Shown: positions 17,770 to 26,415 of the stretch, piece by piece
Layout: the number at the start of each line of letters is the position of its first letter
How positions within the stretch are numbered: the stretch's first letter is position 1
Source of the DNA: Megasphaera stantonii
GTDB taxonomy: Bacteria > Bacillota > Negativicutes > Veillonellales > Megasphaeraceae
Length of the DNA: 64,000 bases
NCBI RefSeq assembly: GCF_003367905.1
Contig: NZ_CP029462.1
Span: forward strand, 2,542,001-2,606,000
Reading direction: 5' to 3'
Translations under genes and position numbers: made by a program
The notes under the pieces: model-generated
What the model was told of the DNA's origin: nothing
Seen by the model: only the letters and a program-made list of their open reading frames with translations
The model's database searches: none

Positions 17770-19632
17770 ATGAGTAAAGTAATTGGTATTGACTTAGGTA
17801 CGACAAACTCTGTTGTAGCTGTTATGGAAGGCGGCGAACCGACCGTCATCACGAATACAGAAGGTTCTCGTCTGACGCCGTCTGTCGTCGGCTTTTCCAA
17901 GACAGGCGAACGCCTCGTAGGCCAGCTGGCAAAACGCCAGGCCGTTTCCAACCCGGAAAACACGATTTCTTCTATTAAACGTCACATGGGCGAAAGCTAC
18001 ACCGTCGACATCAACGGCGAAAAATACACGCCCCAGCAGATTTCCGCTATGATTCTGCAGAAATTGAAAGCCGATGCTGAAAGCTATTTGGGCGAAAAAG
18101 TAACCCAGGCCGTCATCACGGTACCGGCTTACTTCAACGACTCCCAACGTCAGGCTACGAAGGACGCCGGTCAGATTGCCGGCCTCGACGTACTCCGTAT
18201 CGTCAACGAACCGACGGCAGCTGCTCTGGCCTACGGCCTCGATAAGGGCGGCGAAGGTAAGATCCTCGTATTCGACCTCGGCGGCGGCACCTTCGACGTA
18301 TCTATCCTCGAACTGGGCGACGGCGTCTTCGAAGTTAAGGCTACAAACGGCGATACCCACCTCGGCGGCGATGACTTCGACAATGCCGTTATGAACTGGA
18401 TGATCAGCGAATTCAAGGGCCAGACGGGCATCGACCTCTCGACGGATAAGATGGCAGAACAGCGCTTGAAGGAAGCTGCGGAAAAAGCGAAAATCGAACT
18501 GTCTACGGTTCTCTCGACGAACATCAACCTGCCGTTCATCACGGCTGACGCGACAGGCCCGAAACACCTCGACCTGACCCTGACGCGCGCTAAATTCAAC
18601 GAATTGACGGAAGACCTCGTACACCGCACGATGGAACCGACGAAGAAAGCCATCGCCGATTCGGGCTTCACTATTGACGAAATCGACAAGATCATCCTCG
18701 TCGGCGGCTCCAGCCGTATTCCTGCCGTACAGGACGCTATCAAATCCATCCTTGGCAAGGAACCGAGCAAGGGCGTCAACCCGGATGAATGCGTTGCTAT
18801 CGGCGCAGCTATCCAGGCCGGCGTTCTCGTAGGCGACGTCAAAGACGTACTGCTCCTCGACGTAACGCCGTTGTCCCTGGGCATTGAAACGCTGGGCGGC
18901 GTATTTACGAAGATCATCGAACGGAACACGACGATTCCGACGTCCAACAGCCAGGTATTCTCCACGGCTGTCGATAACCAGCCCTCCGTCGACGTACACG
19001 TCCTCCAGGGCGAACGCGAAATGGCAGCCGACAACAAGACACTGGGCCGTTTCGAACTGTCCGATATCCCGGCAGCTCCGCGCGGAGTACCTCGTATTGA
19101 AGTTACATTCAACATCGACGCCAACGGCATCGTAAACGTTTCGGCCAAAGACCTCGGCACGGGCAAGGAACAGAAGATTACTATCCAGTCCTCGTCGGGC
19201 CTCGACAAGAGCGAAATCGACCGCATGGTCAAGGAAGCTGCGGCTCACGAAGCAGAAGATAAGAAACGCAAGGAACTCATCGAAGCGAAGAACAACGCCG
19301 ACTCCCTGATTTATCAGGCTGAAAAGACGATCAAAGACCTGGGCGACAAAGCCGACGCTTCCAAGGTTTCCGATATTAAGAGCAAGATTTCCGACTTGAA
19401 GGAAGCCATGAAGGGCGACGACGTCGACAAGATCAAATCGGCGTCCGAAGCCGTCACGAAACCGCTCTACGACTTGACGAGCGAAATGTACAAGCAGGCC
19501 GGCGCGCAGCAGCAGGCTCAGCAGGGCCCGGCCGGCGCAGGCAGCGCTCAGGGCGGCGCCCAGCAGAGCGCCCAGGGCGGCGAAAAGGTAGTCGACGCAG
19601 ACTATAAAGTCGTAGACGACGACCAGAAGTAA
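17770..19632 (+). CDS. dnaK: Chaperone protein DnaK (Hsp70)
   Basis: The 620-residue Hsp70 has the ATPase signatures [14 protein letters not shown] at the N-terminus, [14 protein letters not shown] near residue 165, and [13 protein letters not shown] near 305. These are followed by the substrate-binding domain and a helical lid with a Gln/Gly/Ala-rich tail ending [14 protein letters not shown]. It folds and protects proteins in an ATP cycle with DnaJ and GrpE, both encoded next to it. GAGGAGG precedes the ATG. Codon use is highly biased, consistent with strong expression. Confidence 0.99.
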   Translation: MSKVIGIDLGTTNSVVAVMEGGEPTVITNTEGSRLTPSVVGFSKTGERLVGQLAKRQAVSNPENTISSIKRHMGESYTVDINGEKYTPQQISAMILQKLKADAESYLGEKVTQAVITVPAYFNDSQRQATKDAGQIAGLDVLRIVNEPTAAALAYGLDKGGEGKILVFDLGGGTFDVSILELGDGVFEVKATNGDTHLGGDDFDNAVMNWMISEFKGQTGIDLSTDKMAEQRLKEAAEKAKIELSTVLSTNINLPFITADATGPKHLDLTLTRAKFNELTEDLVHRTMEPTKKAIADSGFTIDEIDKIILVGGSSRIPAVQDAIKSILGKEPSKGVNPDECVAIGAAIQAGVLVGDVKDVLLLDVTPLSLGIETLGGVFTKIIERNTTIPTSNSQVFSTAVDNQPSVDVHVLQGEREMAADNKTLGRFELSDIPAAPRGVPRIEVTFNIDANGIVNVSAKDLGTGKEQKITIQSSSGLDKSEIDRMVKEAAAHEAEDKKRKELIEAKNNADSLIYQAEKTIKDLGDKADASKVSDIKSKISDLKEAMKGDDVDKIKSASEAVTKPLYDLTSEMYKQAGAQQQAQQGPAGAGSAQGGAQQSAQGGEKVVDADYKVVDDDQK

Positions 19633-19655
19633 GGTAGATAAGAGGGGTTGCCCAT

Positions 19656-20873
19656 ATGAGTACGAAACGAGATTATTACGAAATCCTCGGCGTTCCTAAA
19701 GACGCCAGCGACGCAGAGATCAAAAAGGCTTTCCGCAAGTTAGCCATCAAATACCATCCGGATAAAAACCGGGACGACCCCAAAACTGCCGAAGAAAAGT
19801 TTAAGGAAGTCAACGAAGCCTACCAGGTCTTGTCCGATAAGAACAAGCGCGCCCAATACGACCAGTTCGGCCACGCCGCCTTTGAAAACGGCGGCGCCGG
19901 CGGTCCGGGCGCAGGCGGCTTCGGTGGGTTCGGCGGCTTTGGCGGATTCGGTCAGGGCGGCGGGTTCGGCGGCTTTGAAGACATCTTCGCCGATTTCTTC
20001 GGCGGCCAGGGACGCCGCCAGTCGGCAAACGGCCCGCAGCGCGGCGCAGACCTGCGCTTCGACGTGGATATTTCCTTTAAGCAGGCCGCCTTCGGCACGG
20101 AAATGGAAATCCAGGTCCCGAAGGATGAAACGTGCGACCGCTGCAACGGCAGCGGCGCCGAACCGGGCAGCGACGTAGAAACATGCCCCGTCTGCCACGG
20201 CACGGGCCAGCAGCGCGTCGTCCAGAACACGCCCTTCGGCCAGATGGTCAACGTCCGCACCTGCTCGCACTGCGGCGGCACGGGCAAGATCATCAAGAAG
20301 AAGTGTACGAAGTGCCACGGCGACGGCACGGTCAAGGTCCGCAAGAAGCTGAAGATCAAGATTCCTGCCGGCGTCGACGACGGAGCCCGTCTCCGCGTAG
20401 CCGGCGAAGGCGAACCGGGCGTACGCGGCGGCGGCCACGGCGATTTGTACGTATACATCTTCGTCCGCCGGGACCCGCAGTTTACGCGGGAAGGAAATGA
20501 CATCCTGTCGCAGGAAACGATTTCCTTTGCCCAGGCGGCCTTGGGCTCGACGATCCGCGTCGATACGCTGGACGGCAAGATCGAGCTGAAAATTCCTGCC
20601 GGCACACAGACCGGCACGGTATTCCGCATCCGCGGCAAGGGCGTGCCCGTCTTAGGCGCGAAGGACCGCCGCGGCGACCATCACGTACAGGTCACCGTAG
20701 CCGTACCGAAGAAGATGAACGCCAAGCAGAAGGAACTGCTGAAGGAATTTGCCTACGCAGGCGGCGAAACCTGGGTGGGGGAGCCTAAGCCGGCCCAGAC
20801 ATCGCCGGAAGGTTCCAAAGAAAAATCTAAGGGCAAAAAAGGCTTTTGGAGCAAATTAAAAGAAGAACTTTGA
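19656..20873 (+). CDS. dnaJ: Chaperone protein DnaJ (Hsp40)
   Basis: The 405-residue protein is a type I Hsp40. The J domain has the HPD motif in IKYHPDKN at about residue 30-37, followed by a Gly/Phe-rich segment. Four zinc-binding repeats follow: [24 protein letters not shown] and CTKCHGDG, then the C-terminal substrate-binding domains. It delivers substrates to DnaK and stimulates its ATPase. The extreme C-terminus has a lysine-rich extension ([20 protein letters not shown]), about 20-30 residues beyond the usual end. Confidence 0.98.
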   Translation: MSTKRDYYEILGVPKDASDAEIKKAFRKLAIKYHPDKNRDDPKTAEEKFKEVNEAYQVLSDKNKRAQYDQFGHAAFENGGAGGPGAGGFGGFGGFGGFGQGGGFGGFEDIFADFFGGQGRRQSANGPQRGADLRFDVDISFKQAAFGTEMEIQVPKDETCDRCNGSGAEPGSDVETCPVCHGTGQQRVVQNTPFGQMVNVRTCSHCGGTGKIIKKKCTKCHGDGTVKVRKKLKIKIPAGVDDGARLRVAGEGEPGVRGGGHGDLYVYIFVRRDPQFTREGNDILSQETISFAQAALGSTIRVDTLDGKIELKIPAGTQTGTVFRIRGKGVPVLGAKDRRGDHHVQVTVAVPKKMNAKQKELLKEFAYAGGETWVGEPKPAQTSPEGSKEKSKGKKGFWSKLKEEL

Positions 20874-20892
20874 AGATAAGGGAGAACATTCG

Positions 20893-21774
20893 ATGAAATG
20901 GAATGAAATCGATTTGATTGTTTCCCCAGAGGCCACCGATTTGGTGGCCCTTCTTTTATATGAATGCGGCAGCAGCGGCTCGATTATCCACGACGACGAG
21001 GCCGACGAGCTGGGCCGCATCCGTATAACGGCGTATTTCCCGCCGGAGCAGAAGGACGCTGTGGAAACGGTACGAACGCATATGAGAGAGCTGGCCCGGC
21101 GCGACGCGGCCCTGGGCAAGTGGCAGATTCGGACAAATTTGACCGATGACACAGACTGGCTCTATTCCTGGCAGGCTTATTTTCATCCGAAGAAGATATC
21201 GGAGCATTTCTGGGCCGCGCCGGCCTGGGAGCCGGCTGAGCCGGGCGAGGGAGAAGACGTCGTGGTCATCGAGCCGGGACTGGCCTTCGGCAGCGGCTTC
21301 CACGATACGACGTGCATGTGCGTCCAGTATTTGGAACAGGCCGTCAAGCCGGGAGCCGAAGTATTCGACATCGGCACGGGGACGGGCATTTTAGCCGTGG
21401 CAGCGGCCAAGCTCGGCGCAAAGCACGTCGTTGCCGTCGATTTCGACGAAAAGGCTGTATCTCAGGCTGTCATCAACGCCAACCTGAATAACGTGAGCGA
21501 TGTAGTCGACGTGTACAACAGCGATTTGCTGGCCGCCGTATCGGCCGAGGGCAAGAAGGCCGACGTCGTCGTTGCCAATTTGGTGACCAACGCCGTCCTG
21601 GCCCTGCTGCCGTCTCTTCCGCCGTATATGGAACCGAACGGCGTCCTGATTGCCAGCGGCATCATTGACGAGCGCATCGGCGAGGTCCGCCGCGCCGCAG
21701 GGGAAGCAGGCTTTGCCTGGGAAGATGAATGCCTGCAGAACGGCTGGTACGCCGTGCGCATGAGGAGACTATAA
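20893..21774 (+). CDS. prmA: Ribosomal protein L11 methyltransferase
   Basis: The 293-residue protein has the PrmA N-terminal domain (KWNEIDLIVSPEATDLVALL), the linker IEPGLAFGSGFHDTT, and a SAM-binding core VFDIGTGTGILAVAAAKLGA followed by VVANLVTNAVLALLP. It trimethylates ribosomal protein L11. GGGAGA precedes the ATG. Its position after dnaJ is conserved in Firmicutes. The stop shares a base with the rsmE start (TAATG), so translation is coupled. Confidence 0.96.
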   Translation: MKWNEIDLIVSPEATDLVALLLYECGSSGSIIHDDEADELGRIRITAYFPPEQKDAVETVRTHMRELARRDAALGKWQIRTNLTDDTDWLYSWQAYFHPKKISEHFWAAPAWEPAEPGEGEDVVVIEPGLAFGSGFHDTTCMCVQYLEQAVKPGAEVFDIGTGTGILAVAAAKLGAKHVVAVDFDEKAVSQAVINANLNNVSDVVDVYNSDLLAAVSAEGKKADVVVANLVTNAVLALLPSLPPYMEPNGVLIASGIIDERIGEVRRAAGEAGFAWEDECLQNGWYAVRMRRL

Positions 21775-22502
21775 TGCGGAAACTATTTACGGATTTCCCC
21801 ATTTGCGGGAACTTTGAGCTGTCGGCTGACGACGCCCGCCACGTCCTCGTCGTCCTCCGCCATACGGTGGGGGACACGCTGGCCGTGACGGACAGCACAG
21901 GCGCGACGTACGAATGCGTCATCACCGCCGTGCAGGGCCATTCGGCTATGCTGACGCCGGCGAAAAAGCTGTCCGACGGCGACGAGACGGCCGGCGAGGT
22001 CGTCCTGGCGGCGGGGCTTTTGAAGAGCGACAAGTTCGACTGGGTCGTCCAAAAGGCGACGGAGCTGGGCGTCAGCCGCATTGTTCCTGTACAAATGGAA
22101 AATTGTGTAGTAAAATTAAATGAAACTCGCCGTCAAAGCCGGCGGGAACGGTGGCAGCGCCTGGCCCTGGAAGCGGCGAAGCAGTGCGGCCGCAGCGACG
22201 TGCCGCCTGTAGAGGACGTCGTCGAGTTCCAGGCTCTGGTGGACCAGTACGGCCATGAGCGGTTCGTCATTCCCTACGAACGGGAAACGGCCCCGCTGGC
22301 CGACGTATGCAGCCAGATCCGCACGGGAAACGTCGTGCTCTGCATCGGCCCCGAAGGCGGGTTTTCACCGAAAGAAATACAATACGCCGAGGCGCACGCC
22401 GCCTGGTGCCGTACCGTTTCCTTAGGGCCCCGCATCCTGCGGGCCGAGACGGCGTCCCTGGCCGCCCTGGCGATTGTCAAATACGAAAGAGGATTTAAAT
22501 AA
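21774..22502 (+). CDS. rsmE: 16S rRNA (uracil-1498-N3)-methyltransferase
   Basis: The ATG at 21774 overlaps the prmA stop and is preceded by GAGGAGA; an in-frame ATG at 21729 lies inside prmA and is rejected. The 242-residue protein is of the SPOUT class, with an N-terminal PUA-like part (FELSADDARHVLVVLRH) and the knot motifs IGPEGGFSPKEIQYA and LGPRILRAETASLAAL. It methylates U1498 of 16S rRNA. The stop overlaps the next start as TAATG. Confidence 0.95.
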   Translation: MRKLFTDFPICGNFELSADDARHVLVVLRHTVGDTLAVTDSTGATYECVITAVQGHSAMLTPAKKLSDGDETAGEVVLAAGLLKSDKFDWVVQKATELGVSRIVPVQMENCVVKLNETRRQSRRERWQRLALEAAKQCGRSDVPPVEDVVEFQALVDQYGHERFVIPYERETAPLADVCSQIRTGNVVLCIGPEGGFSPKEIQYAEAHAAWCRTVSLGPRILRAETASLAALAIVKYERGFK

Positions 22503-23818
22503 TGGCGACTATTGCTTTTGCGACGCTGGGATGCCGCGTCAATCAATACGATACGGACAGCATGCGCGGCCTGTTTTTGGCCGAAGGCTTTGCCGACGCC
22601 GATTTTAACGACGCCGCCGACGTGTATGTCATCAACACCTGCTCGGTGACCCAGATGGGGGAAAAGAAATCGCGGCAGCTCATCCGACGGGCGAAAAAGC
22701 GCAATCCTAAGGCTGTCGTCGTCGTGACAGGCTGCTATGCCCAGCTCGACCCGGAGCTGTTGGCGGCCATGGACGGCGTCGACGCCGTCGTCGGCACCAA
22801 TGAAAAGAAGAACATTACGGTCATCGTCCGAAAGCTCTTGGGACATGAAGCCGGCGGGACGATACAGGCCGTGCACGACGTCATGAAGGGCGACGAATTC
22901 GAGGAAATCCCCCTCTATCCGTCGGCAGTGGAGCATACGCGGGCCGACCTCAAGATTCAAGAAGGGTGCAATAATTTCTGCACCTACTGCATCATCCCTT
23001 ACACGCGGGGCGGCTTGAAGTCGCGTCAGCCCGACGCCGTCATAGCCGAGGCGCAGCGCCTCATTTCCTACGGCTTCAAGGAGCTCGTCCTGACGGGCAT
23101 TCATCTGGGAGCCTATGGCAAGGATCTGCCGGAACGGCCGACGCTGGCTCTCATCCTGCGGCGGCTCCTGGCCGAGACGGACGTACAGCGCATCCGCATG
23201 GGCTCCGTCGAATCGCTGGAAGTAGACGACGACCTCATCGCGGTCATGAATTCGTCGGACCGCATCTGCCCGCACCTGCATCTGCCCCTGCAGTCCGGCT
23301 CCGACGCCATCTTGAAGGCCATGAACCGCCAGTACACGAAGGCCGAGTACAAAGAGCTGCTCGCCGAACTGCGCAGCCGCATTCACGGCCTGACCATCTC
23401 GACGGACTTGATTTTAGGCTTTCCCGGTGAAACGGACGAGCTGTTTCAGGAGACGATGGAAACGCTGGAAGAGCTGAAATTTTCCCACATCCACGCCTTT
23501 CCCTATTCGCAGCGGCCCGGTACGCCGGCGGCGGCCATGGCGAATCAAGTCGACTCGCAGGTAAAGAAAGAGCGGGTCGAAATCGTCAACGCCTTGTCGG
23601 CCCGGCAGAAGGACGAGCTCCTGGCTCAGATGGTCGGCAAGACCGTCCATGTCCTCATCGAGCGGCAGGACGGCACGAAAGGCGAAGGCTTTTCAGAAAA
23701 CTACGAACGGGTCTGCGCGGAAGGCCTGACGGAACCTTGCGAAGGCGCAATCGTTCCCGTCGTGCTGGACCGGGCGGACAACCATATACTTTACGGTACA
23801 TTAAAGGAGGATGCTTAA
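22502..23818 (+). CDS. mtaB: tRNA t6A37 methylthiotransferase MtaB
   Basis: The 438-residue radical-SAM protein has the three-domain methylthiotransferase layout. The UPF0004 domain has cysteines in TLGCRVNQYD, NTCSVTQMG and TGCYAQLDP. The radical-SAM cluster motif is CNNFCTYC in KIQEGCNNFCTYCIIPYTRG, and a C-terminal TRAM domain ends the protein. It converts t6A37 to ms2t6A37 in tRNAs reading ANN codons. The start overlaps the rsmE stop. MtaB is preferred over MiaB or RimO because of the GCRVNQYDT signature and the dnaJ-prmA-rsmE context. Confidence 0.94.
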   Translation: MATIAFATLGCRVNQYDTDSMRGLFLAEGFADADFNDAADVYVINTCSVTQMGEKKSRQLIRRAKKRNPKAVVVVTGCYAQLDPELLAAMDGVDAVVGTNEKKNITVIVRKLLGHEAGGTIQAVHDVMKGDEFEEIPLYPSAVEHTRADLKIQEGCNNFCTYCIIPYTRGGLKSRQPDAVIAEAQRLISYGFKELVLTGIHLGAYGKDLPERPTLALILRRLLAETDVQRIRMGSVESLEVDDDLIAVMNSSDRICPHLHLPLQSGSDAILKAMNRQYTKAEYKELLAELRSRIHGLTISTDLILGFPGETDELFQETMETLEELKFSHIHAFPYSQRPGTPAAAMANQVDSQVKKERVEIVNALSARQKDELLAQMVGKTVHVLIERQDGTKGEGFSENYERVCAEGLTEPCEGAIVPVVLDRADNHILYGTLKEDA

Positions 23819-23819
23819 C

Positions 23820-24164
23820 ATGGAAGACTGCTTATTCTGCAAGATCATCAAGGGAGAAATCCCCAGCACGAAGGTGTACGAAGACGACAACTTCTTCGCC
23901 TTCAAGGACATTGCGCCCGTTGCGCCGGTACACGTCCTGGTCATTCCGAAAAAACACGTCGCCAGCATTGCGGCCCTGACGGAAGATGACGCCGACGTAG
24001 CCGGCAAGATGCTCTTCGCCATCCAGAAGGTCGCTCAGGAACTGGGCTTGGACAAAGACGGCTACCGGGTCATTTTCAACACCGGCGAAAAGGCCGGCCA
24101 GACGGTACATCACATGCACGCCCACATCTTAGGCGGCAAGGAAATGGCTTGGCCCGGCGTATAA
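23820..24164 (+). CDS. HIT family hydrolase (HinT-like)
   Basis: AAAGGAGG at 23804-23810 directly abuts the ATG at 23811, so the ATG at 23820 is the better start (114 residues). The protein carries DCLFCKIIKGEIPS at the N-terminus and the histidine triad VHHMHAHILGG near the end, matching HinT, a purine nucleoside phosphoramidase. Its stop is followed by a small ORF after 3 bases. Position after mtaB is common in Firmicutes. Confidence 0.94.
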   Translation: MEDCLFCKIIKGEIPSTKVYEDDNFFAFKDIAPVAPVHVLVIPKKHVASIAALTEDDADVAGKMLFAIQKVAQELGLDKDGYRVIFNTGEKAGQTVHHMHAHILGGKEMAWPGV

Positions 24165-24167
24165 GCG

Positions 24168-24326
24168 ATGGAAGAAGATATGTCGAAACGGCCGCGCCCT
24201 GCCGGCCGGCCTAAGAAAAAGAGAAAGCTGCCCCATGTGTCACTGCGCGGCGGTTCAGGCATCCGCGTCATATCCATTGCGATACTTGCCGCCGTCATGG
24301 CCTTTCTCATACTAAAAGGAGTATAA
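24168..24326 (+). CDS. Small membrane protein (52 residues)
   Basis: The ORF starts three bases after hinT and stops just before the operon terminator. It encodes a strongly basic N-terminus (SKRPRPAGRPKKKRKLPH) and one hydrophobic segment (IRVISIAILAAVMAFLIL), predicting a single-pass membrane protein with the N-terminus inside. The second Met at 24180 is an alternative start. No family is recognised. The operon position and coding character support it. Confidence 0.55.
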   Translation: MEEDMSKRPRPAGRPKKKRKLPHVSLRGGSGIRVISIAILAAVMAFLILKGV

Positions 24327-24336
24327 GCATGGCAAC

Positions 24337-24380
24337 AGCCTGCGCAGCGAAAGCGATTGCTTGGCGGCGCAGGCTTTTTA
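24337..24380 (+). terminator. Intrinsic terminator of the heat-shock operon
   Basis: AGCCTGCGC at 24337-24345 pairs perfectly with GCGCAGGCT at 24367-24375, followed by TTTTT. It ends the hrcA-to-small-ORF unit. Confidence 0.88.
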
Positions 24381-24422
24381 TTGTCGCCGGTGTATCTGCG
24401 CCGGCAAAGAGAGGTGCGTCGT

Positions 24423-25346
24423 ATGATGAAGAAAAGCCGCAGCCGTATACTATGGGGCTGTCTCTGTGCCGTCGGCTGCGAAACCCTATTCGGCCTGAGC
24501 TATATCTGTACCAAGGAGGCGACGCAGGCCGCCAGCGCCCTGACATTGCTGGGATGGCGGTTTTTCGTCGCCGCTGCGTTCATGGCCCTGTGCGCCGCGT
24601 CGGGAAGGGTGCAGGTGCGCTGGAAAGGAAAACCAAGAAAGCCTCTCCTGGCCGTAGCTCTCTGTAATCCCGTCGTCTATTTTGTCGCCGAGACCATAGG
24701 CATCAGCCGGACGACGGCCTCGGAAAGCGGCGCCTTTTTGGCCTGCATTCCCGCCGTGTCGCTCCTGGCCTCGACGCTGCTGCTGGATAAATCGCCGCAG
24801 AAGCATCAGGTCGTCGGCATTGCCGTGACCCTGGCCGGCGTCCTCACGGCAGTCCTGGCAGCCGGCGCGTCGGCGAGCTTTTCTCTTTCCGGCTACGCCG
24901 TCCTGACGATTGCCGTCCTGTCTTATGCCTTGTACAGCGTGTCTGTCGAAAAGGCCGCGGCTTACACGGGGGCAGAGCTTACGGCGGCCATGATGGCGGC
25001 CGGCGCGGCCGTATTTATTCCCTTGGCTCTCGCCGAAGGATGGCATACGGAGACACTGGTTGATAGCCTGTGCCTGCCCTTGACCAACTCAGCCTTCCTC
25101 GCTGCTATTCTGTATCAGGGCGTGGGCTGCTCCGTCCTGGCTTTTTTCTTGTCCAACATAGCCCTCGCCAGCATCGGCGTAAACCGCACGGCGTCATTCA
25201 TCGGCATTTCCACCGTCGTAGCCATCGCCGCCGGCGTCACTATGCTGGGCGAGACCTTTTCCCTGACGCAGACCATCGGCGTCGCCGTTATATTGTCCGG
25301 CGTGTACATCGCCAATGCGAACATCGGAAAATCTAATGGGATGTAA
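24423..25346 (+). CDS. DMT superfamily transporter (EamA family)
   Basis: The ATG at 24423 follows GAGAGGTG; an in-frame ATG at 24357 lies inside the terminator stem-loop and is rejected. The 307-residue protein has about ten hydrophobic segments in two EamA repeats, for example CAVGCETLFGLSYICTKEA in the first and ILYQGVGCSVLAFFLSNIAL in the second. Transporters of this family export or import small metabolites; the substrate cannot be read from sequence. It stands alone between two terminators. Confidence 0.9.
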   Translation: MMKKSRSRILWGCLCAVGCETLFGLSYICTKEATQAASALTLLGWRFFVAAAFMALCAASGRVQVRWKGKPRKPLLAVALCNPVVYFVAETIGISRTTASESGAFLACIPAVSLLASTLLLDKSPQKHQVVGIAVTLAGVLTAVLAAGASASFSLSGYAVLTIAVLSYALYSVSVEKAAAYTGAELTAAMMAAGAAVFIPLALAEGWHTETLVDSLCLPLTNSAFLAAILYQGVGCSVLAFFLSNIALASIGVNRTASFIGISTVVAIAAGVTMLGETFSLTQTIGVAVILSGVYIANANIGKSNGM

Positions 25347-25362
25347 CCAACAAAATACCTCT

Positions 25363-25431
25363 TGCCTGTCCATGAAATATCACGATTTGCTCTCTCGGCA
25401 AAAAAAATATTTCATGAACAGGCATTTTTTT
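25363..25431 (+). terminator. Intrinsic terminator after the EamA transporter
   Basis: TGCCTGTCCATGAAATAT pairs with ATATTTCATGAACAGGCA (18 bp, one mismatch), followed by seven T. Confidence 0.9.
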
Positions 25432-25690
25432 ACATATATTTTTTCCCTTTGTCAGCTTTAAATTCAATATAAAAACGGGGGGATTGATGGTAACGATAAA
25501 ATAGCCTGTTCCCGAATTTTATCGGGGTGGCCTGAGGATAAAAGTGTCATTAAATTTATTAGAAATATTGCCAAAATACATAATATTTTAATTAAATAAT
25601 AAATAATACGTAAAATAATAACAAGGCAGGGGATATTGATTTTATTTTAGTAAAGTGATATATTGAAAACTATAAAAGGGGGTGAAAGAT
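25432..25690. other. AT-rich spacer
   Basis: About 260 bases with no convincing gene. An inverted repeat CCCGAATTTTATCGGG lies near 25512. The composition is far below the local GC. Confidence 0.4.
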
Positions 25691-25816
25691 ATGTTCTCTA
25701 GCTTGAACCGTTGGAATAACAGGGTGAATACATCCTGGGATATGAACGCAAATACATATACGGGGGGGGGTACCATTATAGCCATAAATATGCATTCGTC
25801 CCGTATACAGTACTGA
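25691..25816 (+). CDS. Short ORF containing a G9 tract (possible phase-variable ORF)
   Basis: GGGGGTGAAAG lies just upstream of the ATG. As read, the ORF gives 41 residues (MFSSLNRWNNRVNTSWDM..., then TYTGGGTIIAI) and stops at 25816. A run of nine G at 25762-25770 sits in the middle. With ten G the frame would stay open to 25968, where its TGA overlaps the ATG of the next gene as ATGA. No homology is recognised. Coding status is uncertain. Confidence 0.4.
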   Translation: MFSSLNRWNNRVNTSWDMNANTYTGGGTIIAINMHSSRIQY

Positions 25817-25964
25817 CGACGACTATCCGGGGATTCGTGCGCCCTGTTATGCATCATAGCGTGTGTTTTAGGCAGCATAGGTTTATGCTGTCTTTTTTGC
25901 GTGTCTGCCTTGGCTGGAAGCAGGCCGGACGGTATATGGCTGCTGGAGACGGTAAGGTCAGCCT

Positions 25965-26375
25965 ATGAAACGGCCGGCTGTATGCCCCATCTGCGGAAAG
26001 GATTTCCTAGCCGACAGGGCGACGCAGAAATACTGCAGCTCTTACTGCCGGCGGTACGCCCACCGGCACGGCGCGAACAACCACGTGCGGCCTCCCAAAG
26101 ACGCCGAGGCCCTGCGCAGCTTCCACTGCATCAAGTGCGGCCGCCTCGTGCGGGTCACAGAGCCGACGGACCGGCGGACCAAATTCTGCTCGGCCCATTG
26201 CGAGAGGCTCTATTGGAAGCACTCTAAAAAGGTAACGTCCGTAGTCATCCGGCGAGCCTTTCGCTGCCGCAACTGCGGCGCCCTCGTCGAAGTGAGCGAG
26301 GCCAAGGACAGGCGGACGACCTTCTGCAGCCTGGCCTGCCGCGAGAAATGGTTTTCCCTGCACAGAAAAAAATAA
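25965..26375 (+). CDS. Triple zinc-finger protein (136 residues)
   Basis: The protein consists of three similar modules of about 45 residues, each with a CxxC pair and, 12-15 residues later, a C-x3-C pair: CPICGKDF...YCSSYC, CIKCGRLV...FCSAHC and CRNCGALV...FCSLAC. Each module ends in an aromatic/basic stretch. This predicts three zinc ribbons, perhaps binding nucleic acid or protein. There is no obvious ribosome-binding site; the ATG overlaps the possible end of the G-tract ORF. Function is unknown. It lies just upstream of the adhesin gene. Confidence 0.75.
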   Translation: MKRPAVCPICGKDFLADRATQKYCSSYCRRYAHRHGANNHVRPPKDAEALRSFHCIKCGRLVRVTEPTDRRTKFCSAHCERLYWKHSKKVTSVVIRRAFRCRNCGALVEVSEAKDRRTTFCSLACREKWFSLHRKK

Positions 26376-26415
26376 AACACGCGAAGCCAAGTATGAATAC
26401 AAGGAGGAAACACAT

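Noticed and set aside
17794-19248. Long minus-strand ORF of 484 codons opposite dnaK
   Set aside because: It is a shadow of the highly biased codon use in dnaK; no start signal or family resemblance.
25642-25878. Minus-strand ORF spanning the C9 complement of the G tract
   Set aside because: No ribosome-binding site; it overlaps the more plausible plus-strand ORF.
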